Below are positions 49,060-59,529 of a stretch of DNA of 64,000 nt, one piece after another (position 1 is the first letter of the stretch; every line of letters starts with the position of its first letter). The position numbers were made by a program, and so were the translations under genes. Origin of the DNA: Saccharomycopsis fibuligera x Saccharomycopsis cf. fibuligera. Lineage: Eukaryota > Ascomycota > Saccharomycetes > Ascoideales > Saccharomycopsidaceae. Where the stretch lies: NCBI GenBank assembly GCA_001936135.1, contig CP012811.1:744001-808000 (forward strand). Direction: 5' to 3'. The notes under the pieces are model-generated. The model had not been told where the DNA came from and made no database searches. It was given only the letters and a program-made list of their open reading frames with translations.

Positions 49060-52000
49060 AATACGAAGAGCGATTAACACTCAACACAGGCAGTTCCATC
49101 CATGTTGTCAATGACCCTCAAAAGATGAACAACAAGGGAAACACAGACGTTCAGGCGAAGGGTGTCAATCTAATGTCTGTATTCGAAGTTGAGGGTGACA
49201 TTCACTGTAACGGAATCAATATTCATGATGTCAAATTACAGGTTGGAGCTCCAAGGAGTCTCATTAATGCACACAGACTCACTGAGTAAGGCTATGAGAT
49301 CATCTTTATGAGTAAGGCTGCCAACCTGTACGACAACAATCAGTTTGTTATTGAGTTTCGAATGTTCGGCAAAGTTTGGTGACTAGGGGAGAATTATATA
49401 GATAAACTGCTAGTTTTCAATCCAGAAGCTATCAACGATGCAATTTTTGCTTCTTACAAGAATAATGGACATGTCCGTGGTGCTTAAATGAAAGGTATTT
49501 TGGATAATAAGTACGGGAGCAGTACGATTGCGCACGCTTTGAAGAGTTGTGATGATTTTCCTAGTGTTGTCAAGCGGCCAGATGCAAAGTCATCCAAGTT
49601 TAATTTTGCTGTTGGTAAACCAGTGCAAACTGATCTTATCAGTCCTATTGATGGGGTGTATGGCTAAGTTGTCTCTGACCGTTAAACAACCTATACTGGC
49701 TGTCATGTGTTGAAATACAAGAGTGAAGTATCAGCTAAAATAATCGATTGTTTTGGTGCATTGGCAAATTTATTAAAACTCACAGGTAAGTCGATTGTTA
49801 GATTTTGAGCCGGCAATGAGTTTAATACCAAGGCTATTAATGCATGGTTGGCTGGTGATGCCAAGGCTGGTAGAAACTGTATCGATCCGCAGTACACGGC
49901 TCCATATAGTAGCCATCAGAATGGAGGCTCATAATGGTTGAATCAGACAATACAAGCAAAAATGAAGGTTCTTCTCAGTTCTTCTGGTGTCACAAACAAA
50001 TTCATTGCACAACTATCTCCCGAGAGCTGGTGACAAATCTCCGTTTGAAGCTATCAGGGACGTCTGCAAACCAGTTAATGCTGATATTCCGTTTGCCTGA
50101 AGAATGTGTACCAAGAATTTCTTCTCCAGTAAAAAGTTGGTGACAACGGATATTAGCGGAGTTTTCTTAGGTTATCACAAGACCAGCAAACTTGCCCTCA
50201 TTATTAAAGATAAAAGCAATCGAATTTTACGCACTTCTGCGTACAAGGAAGTAAAGTGCGTAATTTCACTAAAATCTGCTGGTAATGCGAGAAGTGTTAA
50301 TTCAGAACCTGCAGTTGTTATTGGTGGAGGTGGTGGATATTTGTTTAACAGAGGTTTAGTCGTTGACGACATTGGCGGCCCTGATGAGGGTATGGAGGAT
50401 ATCAATATGGATTCTGTTTACTCACCATCTGATGCTATCATTTATGAGGGAGACAAAGGAGAATCGCGTGACAGGTCAAGTGGTTTGCAATTGATAGCTC
50501 AAAATAGTGAGGCTAATAGAGAATCTGACAGTTGAAGTGGTGTTGAATTGATACATCAGGATAGTGGCGACTATGATGATAATCACGCTAAAGCCTCATT
50601 ACCTGCTGGTGCTCCTAAGGATACAAAGAGACTTGTGGTGAAATTGAAAGAGTCCAGAGTTCTTGGAGCTAGCGGCTCAGGTGAGTAGAAGCTGTTCAAG
50701 ACAAAGGCCAGAAATAGCGACACTGACTCTGATGCTGTTTCATTCTTTGTTATTCAGCCAAAACGCCACAAGAAACTTATGACATCAGGCAAACAGGGAA
50801 CTAGGCATCCTAGGGCTGCTTACAATGCTTTGATCAAGTCTAGGTTTATTTTGGACACTGAGAACTTTCATGTTCAAGCAATAGATGATGGTAATTTGAG
50901 TCACGCTGTTGTTGAGCCATCCTCTCCACTATGGTTTCTGACTGATAGTAGAGCTTTTGCTGACTCAGAAGATGCTATGTTGGCTGTTGCCAGAAACAAG
51001 TGCAAAATTTCTAACAACTACTTTCAGGTTACCAGTCCTCAGGCTTATCAATCGATAGGTGCTATGGCCGAAGAGAATACAACTATTGATGCAAAAAAGG
51101 TCAAAGATGCTGTGGAATGTCCAGTGGATGTGAAGCCTATTGGCTCACGATGGGTATTTAAAGTCGAGAAAGATTCGAGTGGTAAACGTTTCAAGGCAAG
51201 TCTTGTCTGTAAAGGTTTTTTTTCAACAACAAGGTACAATTTTCTTGGAAAGCTGGGCACCAGTGGTTAGCTTTGATACGATGAAAGTCGACATTGCCAT
51301 GGCAGCGATAAACATATGGCAGATGGTGCCAATGGATGCTACAACAGCCTCTTTGAATTGTGAGATTGTTTATTATGTTTACGTCAAGCCTCCAACTGGA
51401 GCAAATACGCCCAAAGATATGGTGTTGAGCAACCTCCGCAAATCCGGCATGCTACTCTAGCTGACGTGCTTATTGGAGCTGGTCTCAATGCGTCGGCTGT
51501 TGATCCTTGTTTATTTTTTGGGGCTGATATTTTGGTTGTGGTTTATGTTGATGATTTGTTTATTACTAGCAGAGATACTACTACCATCAGAAAGTTTCAA
51601 GCTGCTTTCTCATCCAAGTTCAAAATGAAAGACGTAGGTGTTCCGTCGATGGTTCTCGGAGTTAATGTCTCCTGCCAATCTGGCAAAGTCAAGCTTAGTA
51701 TTAAAGATTCTATTACAAAAATTGGAAAAGAACACAGATCTGAAAAGGTTGCCAGAGTTGAATGTTCAATGCAGAAAGAATATGATCCTAATGATATGAC
51801 TAGCCCTTTTGTTTGAGGCAAAGAAGCGAAATACCAATCTGTGATTGGAACGCTTTTATTTGCAGGGAACACGGAACGAGTAGATATCTGCTATGCGGTT
51901 AACTTAGTAAGTCAGTTTCTATCTCTGCTCAGAAGAACCCATTTGAGAGCTGCTTACAAGGTTCTCTACTATCTCATTCAAACCAAAGGTCGTGGTATTG

Positions 52001-52558
52001 TGTATGATGGTAAAGGCATGCTTGACCTTAAGGATATATGCTTGTTGCACAACTTTAAAAGTACACTCACAGATGGTTACCTGCCGGTGGGCCACTATAT
52101 CGTCACGGTTGTCACTGATGCCGACTATGCTACGGCAAAAACCTGACAGAAAATCACAAAGTGAACACCCTGTGTTTATTAGAAACCAGGTAGTATCCTG
52201 GTCCAGTCGAAAGCAGACTTGTGTTGCGTTAAGTCTGACAGAAGCAGAGTATGTTTCTATGGGTGCTGCTGGTCGCTCTGCGCTTTATTTCAGAAACTTA
52301 CTTCGTGAGTGTCAATTCAGTACTAGTTACGTGAACATTGTTGGCGATAGCCTGAGCGCATTAACATTAGGTGCTCGCAAATCTGTTCATCAAAGGACTA
52401 AGCATATTGATGTACGCTATCACTTTATTAGGAATCTTGTAAACGACAAGATTTTGAAACTCATTTACATTAACACAAGGTTTAACTATGCTGATATGTT
52501 AACAAAGGCTTGTGACTCAATCACCTTCAAACACCTTATTAATCTTCTACTTCACTAA
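49060..52558 (+). pseudogene. pol remnant of element C (protease, integrase, RT, RNase H)
   Basis: Order as in Ty1/copia: protease NTGSSIHVVND near 49085 (catalytic Asp changed to Asn), integrase pieces (GNEFNTKAINAWL, YSSHQNG around 49812-49930), linker, RT (SRWVFKVEKDSSGKRF, PMDATTASLN, VYVDDLF at ~51545) and RNase H (TDADYATAK, LTEAEYVSMG, TKHIDVRYHFIR, ADMLTKA) to the stop at 52558. At least six stops and several frameshifts break it (for example in the 51230-51460 and 52140 regions). Closest relative in the window is family A. Confidence 0.82.
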
Positions 52559-52593
52559 TTAACTGCTCGAGTAAAATAAGACTTGAGAGGGCG

Positions 52594-52936
52594 TGTTGAG
52601 GTACAAGTATTATTTGACTCAATTAATGTACTGTCATCACTTAACTGTTCTAACTTTGTTACAATCATTTTATTTTTCTTACCTCATTATTCTTACTTCA
52701 TTATTTTTACTTCACTATTCGTACTTATCGCTTCATTACTAATTTTTACGTTTTGGCTTACTGCTTTCTTGGTCACCAGTTTCACCTTATTTTCTGTCCT
52801 TCGTGATCAGAAGGAGTCTATACCAATGGTCTGGTATATGACATATTCCATTACTATGGTTTCCAAGTCATTCCTTAGCGATAATTTTATACACCTTGTT
52901 ACGATACAGTATTTTATTTCTTTACAATTTTTAACA
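52594..52936 (+). repeat. 3' LTR of element C, 343 bp
   Basis: Preceded by GAGAGGGCG. It ends TTTTTAACA and is followed by ATTTCAGTCCTGG, which looks like the family-A primer site with one extra base. This LTR may thus also have been the 5' LTR of a further, now lost, copy. Confidence 0.75.
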
Positions 52937-53354
52937 ATTTCAGTCCTGGGTGCCTTTTATTTCCTTAGAATCCATTATTTGATTGTAAAAGCCTTATATC
53001 TCCAATATAGCTAAGTAGTAACAATATATAAGAATATTGGGTGCAACCGTATATGAATGATGATCAGCCTGAATAAAACACGTATTAGCGTTGAGCAATT
53101 ACTATTAGTAAATATGAAGTACGACTCGCATTGAATTTTATATGATGGAAAATGTGCATATTATGAAATCAAATAGAACATGATAAAAAAATATAAGTTT
53201 AATACTATGACGTATCCGTACGTCGATATGTAGATCTAGAACTCAATGCTCGTCAATATAGCTATTTCAGCCGCAAAAGGCAGTTTACCCAGAAAAGAAA
53301 ATATACCTAATGAACAATATAAAAGATGTTGATTGATGTAATTCTAGCAGTAGG
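52937..53354. repeat. Relic repeats
   Basis: 52955-53052 repeats the sequence at 29566-29669, and 53268-53340 repeats the GCAAAAGGCAGTT segment of 23500-23540 and 29090-29140. No gene. Confidence 0.5.
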
Positions 53355-53967
53355 TAGTTCTCTGAGGATGTATCACGGAAAGTATACGCAACAGTCGTAT
53401 GAGGATACTTTCAACAAACAGATAGTTAGATGTCGAGTAGCACAAGCATTATGAGAAAGCTTCATTTAGACAAGGAACTTAGCAGGCGCAGCTTCCTCCT
53501 TTCATCCAGCGACACAGGAGAATTTATCCAAGTCAACAGCTTTTTAATTATTCAAAAGAAATATTCCAGCCCACGGAAAGATAATATATCTATAATTGAA
53601 AGGTCATCTCAATTTATAGTTTTATCTAGCACATCACCATGGTAATCAATTAACACATCAGTGTTATCTTAGTGAGTGGAAGATGATTTGAAGTGAGACT
53701 TTCTTTTTTCTGTGTCAACAGCAAAACAATGACCCTCAGAAAAAAAGGAAAATATCAGCCATCCTAGACTAAAATGTCTTCTATATGTATGTAAAATGCA
53801 ACCAAACCGTTAAAATCTAACTAATACTAACGGGGTTTCGCTTATATAAGTATCTCCTATATAATAAGAATTGTAGTATGCCGTATATACTATATCGACA
53901 ACTTTATAAGATTATATTTTCTATTGTTTAAATGGAGATAATAAGTCGGTATTGTATAAGAAAAAAA
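53355..53967 (+). mobile_element. 5'-truncated LINE copy, older
   Basis: Diverged copy of the ORF2 C-terminus and 3' region (GAGGAT.TATCACG, AAGAAATATTCC, TAACACATCAGTGTTA hairpin, AACGGGGTTTCGCTT), ending GGTATTGTATAAG plus seven A. ORF2 coding is largely lost. Confidence 0.7.
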
Positions 53968-54119
53968 CACACCATATTTTTATAGACCAAATATACTTAT
54001 ATTGAAATACAAGCTTTTTTTTTATATATATAAGTCGCTCAGTAACTGTATCAAAGCTTCTTAAAGGACTATGGAATAATATAGCTTGTCTCGCTCAGTC
54101 CTTACTTCTGTACTTTTCT

Positions 54120-54862
54120 GCTAAAATATACAAACGTTCTAACACCCTGGCTGCTTTGAGAATATACACACATTCCACCTCGGAGTTGAGAAGTTCAAAT
54201 TCCAAGGTGAGGAATGTAAGTGGTGCTCTGAGGATTTATCACGTAAAAAGCACAAACAACAGTCATATGAAGATGCTATCAACAAACAAATGGAGCACTT
54301 TTTGGTTAAATGTCCAGTAGCACAAGCATTATGGAAAAAGTTACATATAAATAAGGAATTGAGCTGGGACAGCCTCATCCTTCCATCCAGTGATACACGA
54401 GAATTAATCCAAGTCGACAACTACTTGATATTTCAAAAGAAATATTCCCGCCTACGGAAAGATAAGGACTTTGATTGGAAAACCATTCCAATCTCTTGTC
54501 TTATTTACTACATCACCACGGTAATGAACTAGATAACACATCAGTGTTATCTTAGTGGGTGGAAGATGGTATTGAAGTGAGACCCATTTCTTTTTATCTG
54601 TCGACAGCAAAGCAATGACCCTCAAAAAAAAAAAAAAAAAAAAAAAATAAAATATCATCCATCCTAGACTATAATCTCTCCTATATCTATTTCAAATTCA
54701 ACTGATCCGTTAAAGTCTAAATAATACTAACGGGGTTTTCACTTGTACAAGTTTCCCCTATATAATAACAACTGAACTATACTGTATATACTATATAGAT
54801 AAGTTTATAAGATTATATTTTCTATCGTTTATATAGAAATAATAAATTGATATTGTGTGTGA
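54120..54862 (+). mobile_element. 5'-truncated LINE copy
   Basis: Matches 29680-30420 (minus strand) closely: ORF2 C-terminus with CKWC...HFLVKC, open from 54290 to the stop at 54530 (LSWDSLILPSSDTRELIQVD), hairpin, an internal run of 23 A at 54627-54649, and the 3' tail to GATATTGTGTGTG. No terminal poly-A is left. LINEs are commonly truncated at the 5' end by incomplete reverse transcription. Confidence 0.8.
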
Positions 54863-56799
54863 GCTAATGGGCAACTTTAGTCTCCGAAGATCGTTTCTTG
54901 TTTTTCTGTGTAACTAAATAGTGCTAAACGTATAATAATATTTTCACAACCAGGAGGAGTACATTAATCTATCTAACAACGCTTTTGAACTTGTCCAAAT
55001 GTCCTGTTGTTGTTGAGGAGGCAGCCTTCTCCTCATCATCGAGATGTATTCTAAGTTATCAATCGTACTAGTATTTGTTCGCCATTACTTCTTATCTCTG
55101 TTAATCACATTACCCCTAATACGCGTCTTTACCTCAATGTTTTCCTACTCATTAGGTTCACTTTACGTTTCCCGTCTTCTTCACATCATCGTTTCTACAT
55201 CTTAGTCTCCTGCCTCTCGCTTCTATATTTTTTTTTGATATAAACAACTAGTAAAGCCAATCATTTTACCACTTTATAACTTGATAACTTCACACTTTAA
55301 ATTCTTTAGAATTATCTTAACACCGAAGACACTCGTACTACAGATACAAAGTACGCTTATAATAGCGGTTGTTTCAAGGCACGCTGCGCCGCAAATTTGT
55401 AATGAGTCTCCACTTCCTTTGTGAAGTTTGGGCAAAATGACTCGGAAGTTCGTAGCCACAGCAACAGCAATATGTTAGAGTGCAAGTGATATTCAACTCA
55501 TTCAACTACTAGTAACGTACTCTATCTTCTACTTTATTACTCTCACGTTACGTATGTTATTACTACTTGTTATGCCTGCGAATTACTTTAATGCTAATCT
55601 GCACCTTTGTCATGATGGGGCCTAGTGCCTCCACTTGCGTAACTAACACCAAAAACAGACAATATTTACAAATGGAACTAAAGAAAACAGGCTAAGTGCA
55701 AATTAAGGAAACCAGAAGCAAAGAAATGTTTTAAAGAATGACTTAAAGAGAACTGCAACAATACAGTACAGTTATATAGATAAATAGAGCTTTCTTCTCT
55801 TTACCAACAAAAATATCAATTCACTACTTTATATAACTTTACAACTTTATATAACTTTACGACTTTATTGTTTAAACAAAAGAGTCTACAAGATATTTTG
55901 ATACAATATCTCTCACTCATTAGACTAGAATATATTGTTTGTCAGTTTACTTTTATCTCTTAGTAACCAGAACCAGCTTTTCTTAATCACTAGCGAGGCC
56001 ACTTCAGAGTCTGGCAGATATGTCATGAAAAATAAAATAAGCTTGCTGGTTCTTCTATGTTACTGGTTATTATCGCACTTCGTTGCAGGCTGCTTAAAAT
56101 GGAACTTCGATACTTCTTATAGCATAATCTTATGAGTTTCCGCTGCCAGCAAGCGAGTTATGTCATATAAATTTTACATTTCCGTGGTCGGCGCACGTAG
56201 CTGATAGTATGTCTAAAGAAAGCATGGTTTTCACCATGTGAGCACCTCTAAGAGTAAAAAAATAGAAAGAAAAAGAAAGAGAACTTTGACGTTCTTTTGT
56301 ACCGCAAAAAAAGGAACTACAAACTCTTTTCCAAGAACTTTAATGCTACTCTCTAAACTCATAGCATTATTAACTGGTTAGTAATATTTTTTTGTATTTC
56401 TTCTCCCTTCTTGTTATCGTTTTTTTTGTTTACCGTAGCCGTATATTTACGCCTGTTCTTTTATCTATTGCTGCTATTGTTGTTGTTTTTATGTTCTTAC
56501 ATCATAGTTACACCACAGCTACACCACCCTTACACCACATCTATTTTGTTTTTGCTCTTATTTGTTAGAAGCAATATATACGTAAGCACAAATAAGAGTA
56601 ATAGCTTATATAAACTTTGTAGGTTAACAAAAACTGAGGCAAATGACGAAAACTCATTGAAGGATGAAATATCTTGAAACTTCGATGACATCTTGTAGTA
56701 TGCAAGAGAATGCGTGAATCAAGCACACATGCATAAACTGTCCTTTCTTTATAGCTGCATATATATGTGGACTCATGCATCAGTGTTACCCTAAGGAAA
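54863..56799. other. Intergenic DNA; possible solo LTR at 55011-55322
   Basis: No convincing gene in 1.9 kb. 55011-55322 starts TGTTGAGGAGG and ends TTATCTTAACA, with the pyrimidine-rich composition of the copia LTRs here, but has no duplication and no matching copy. Short hydrophobic frames (for example 56411-56677, starting at TTG) come from T-rich sequence. The stretch 55800-55860 has a repeated ACTTTATATAACTTTAC. Confidence 0.35.
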
Positions 56800-56997
56800 T
56801 CTGTGAGCCTTCAGGCGTCCCCACTAAAACGGGGTTCCACACCCCAAATTGAAGACCAGGGCATCTAAAGAACAGTTAATCTTTTTAGGGCATTTTGGGG
56901 AAGGAATAACTTTCAATGGAACGTAGTGATCCTTGGTGGAGGTGTACTAAATGCAGCAATCTGCGTCTCACCGCAGCTTCGAACACCTAAGACAGAA
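56800..56997 (+). ncRNA. Candidate H/ACA-type small nucleolar RNA
   Basis: A locally GC-rich, stop-rich block in AT-rich DNA. The 3' part folds as a typical H/ACA hairpin: lower stem AGGTGT (56940-56945) with ACACCT (56983-56988), internal loop, upper stem CTGCG (56961-56965) with CGCAG (56972-56976), then AAG and ACA at 56992-56994. Fifteen bases separate the upper stem from ACA, within the 14-16 rule for guide pockets. A possible H box AGAACA is at 56869-56874. The 5' hairpin is less clear (CCCC..GGGG at 56819-56834). Inferred from sequence alone; it could also be a structured leader. Confidence 0.35.
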
Positions 56998-57341
56998 AAA
57001 AACGCCGCCAGCTCTTCATGCTGCTGTGTCACCAAAAAAATAAAATAAAATCAATTACATAAAACTGCAAGCAAATAGAACACAGACGAGAAGGTTACTG
57101 CCATCCATTTGGATCTCAACCTACCGTATAGTATCTCTTAAAGCCAATACCTTCGAGTTCAATTTTTTTTTTTTTTTTTTTTCAACGGTTCCGGTTTTTA
57201 GCCCCTCAGTGTAGCCAATTTCAGACCTCCTGTTCGGATCATAAGCTCGTATTGGAATCACTATACAATTACATCAGCATCATCATACTATATCGTTACT
57301 CGTCTACGAAAATAAAGGAAATACGAAGCTAGTACAAAGTC

Positions 57342-57740
57342 ATGTATCGTCCCCCGTTTTCCAACAACAGAAAGACAAGTTCAAAGTCACCGATGCTCAA
57401 GTTGAACACAAATTTCAACAATGGCACCGCAGGCTCGCTATCTACCAACCCACCGGTGTTGGCGCTAAACACATCAGTGATAGGTCATAGCTCATCCAAC
57501 AGCACCTTTGTCAGCAACAAGCAAACTCCACGGTTGCGTATAATAACGAAAAATGATTCTGCCAATCCAGACACCAGCAGTAGTCAGGATAGCTTAGGAG
57601 GCGTCTCGAACAGCAATATCCATACCCATACCACTGCTAACTCCAATGGCGCTAATATCAACAACAACACCACCACCACCAACAACAACAACACTAACAA
57701 CAACACCACCAACACCACCACCAACAATAACAATAACAAT

Positions 57741-57784
<44 letters not shown>

Positions 57785-59141
57785 CCATAGCAATGCAAGT
57801 TTTAGCACTCAAAGACGCTCCATTAGCTTGTCTATAACAAATGCCTATTCTCCAACGCCTTCGACCTCCTCTACTGGTGAGCCCAGCCCAAGTGTGTTCA
57901 GTACGGAAATTTTGGAAGAGGTAGGAGCAGGCAATAATTCAACTGGGTCGCTGGAAGATGTGTCAAATAGCTATAGCGATTTACGGAAGTCTTATGAATA
58001 CTCTGCTCAGAGGAACAATGTCTATGAGGTTGGCTCTCATGATGCTAGCTCATTGAGCTCTTCATTTAATAATTTGACAATGGATACAAAGAGCGATTCA
58101 AATACCCTTAAAACGAATTTATCGGTACCTCGGCTAAGAAGAAATTTTTCGAAGAGTATGGAGTTTGTTATAAACAAAAGCTTCAATGAGCTTGAAGAAG
58201 AAGATTGGAAGAAATTGTTTATTCGCAGTGAAATTTGTGAGTTAAGTATCTTGGGCGAAGGTGCTGGTGGATCAGTATCTAAGTGCAAGCTAAAAGAGCA
58301 TGGAACCGTATTTGCGCTCAAAACTATCACTGCAAGTCCAAATCCAGAATTCCAAAAGCAGATTCTAAGAGAATTGAAATTCAACAAAAGTTGTGATAGC
58401 CCATATATCGTTAAATACTTTGGCACTTTTTTGGATGAGCAAAATTCACGCATTTGTATTGCTATGGAATATATGGGCGGTCGTTCGCTTGATGCTATTT
58501 ATAAACGCGTCAAAAGTATGGGTGGTCGTATTGGCGAAAAAGTTTTAGGTAAAGTGGCTGAAAGTGTGCTTCGAGGGCTTTCCTATTTGCATAGTAAAAA
58601 AATTATTCATAGAGATATCAAGCCACAAAATATTTTGCTTAATGAAGCAGGAGAAGTGAAATTGTGTGACTTTGGAGTTAGTGGGGACGTGATAAATTCA
58701 TTAGCGACAACATTTACCGGCACTTCTTATTATATGGCTCCAGAAAGAATAAAGGGTGAATCATATACTGTCACATCGGATGTTTGGTCGTTGGGGTTGA
58801 CTTTGTTAGAAGTGGCTCAGGGTAAATTTCCATACAATAATAAAATAGATGGAGATGAAGCTAGTAATAATAGCGATGAGGGAGGAGATAAAACAATTCC
58901 ATTAATGCCTATAGAGTTATTGAGTGCAATATTAACATTCACGCCGGAGTTAAAGGACGAACCGGAGAAAAAAATTAAATGGTCCAAGAGTTTCAGGTCG
59001 TTCATTGACTATTGTTTAATTAGAGATCCTAAATCTAGGGCTAGCCCGAGACAAATGTTGGACCATCCTTGGATTATTGGTCAGATGAAGAAGACTGTGA
59101 GAATGGATAAGTTTGTCCAAGAGTGTTGGGCTGAGGTATAG
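57342..59141 (+). CDS. MKK2: MAP kinase kinase of the cell-wall-integrity pathway (Mkk1/Mkk2 type)
   Basis: 599 residues. In the Pkc1 cascade this dual-specificity kinase is activated by Bck1 and phosphorylates the MAP kinase Slt2/Mpk1 (Mkc1 in Candida) under cell-wall stress. Residues 1-290 are low-complexity Ser/Asn/Thr, with ~20 consecutive Asn near 128-148. The kinase domain starts ~300: GEGAGGSV (305-312), Lys327 for ATP, AMEYMGGRSLDAIYK, HRD (423-425), DFG (443-445), then the MAPKK activation loop with Ser453 and Thr457 (SLATT), APE and YTVTSDVWSLG. AMEYMGGRSLDAIY and GTSYYMAPERI are characteristic of Mkk1/2 rather than Ste7 or Pbs2. The ATG is well placed after an AT-rich leader. Converges with SLD2. 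Confidence 0.93.
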
Positions 59142-59529
59142 CTAATAAATGATACTTATCAAGGTGTATTCAAGTTGCGAATTGGTATGTCGCTTTTGAA
59201 AATTCTACTTTTTTCATGTAGTGCAACCAGCAGCAGTTTAACCTTACACATCATATGTGTTTTAAAATTCCAAGTTTTGACTACACGAATGTTCAGCACT
59301 TAATGCATATACTGTAGCGCGCAGAACGATGGCTGGTCTTTTGACCTTCAAAAACATTTCGCGTAAATGTTAGTGGTAATTAATAACTATTTAAGTTTCC
59401 CATTCTGGCAGTGCCAATGCCTATTTAGTGAACGTTTCCCAATAACTTGACCATCTTATAATACTATAGCAAAAAGAGAAAGTAAACTAGGAGTTTGATT
59501 CAGTCAATTATGGGAACATTTAAAAAAAA
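59142..59529. other. Convergent intergenic region MKK2/SLD2
   Basis: 388 bp of AT-rich DNA between two converging stop codons. It must hold both terminators (for example TATATACTG at ~59308), but no single site can be assigned. Confidence 0.5.

Noticed and set aside
56411-56677. An 88-codon hydrophobic protein
   Set aside because: It starts at TTG in T-rich DNA, has no family resemblance, and is better explained by composition.
57584-57812. Poly-Leu and poly-Val frames on the minus strand
   Set aside because: They mirror the AAC/ACC repeat that codes the Asn/Thr tract of MKK2.
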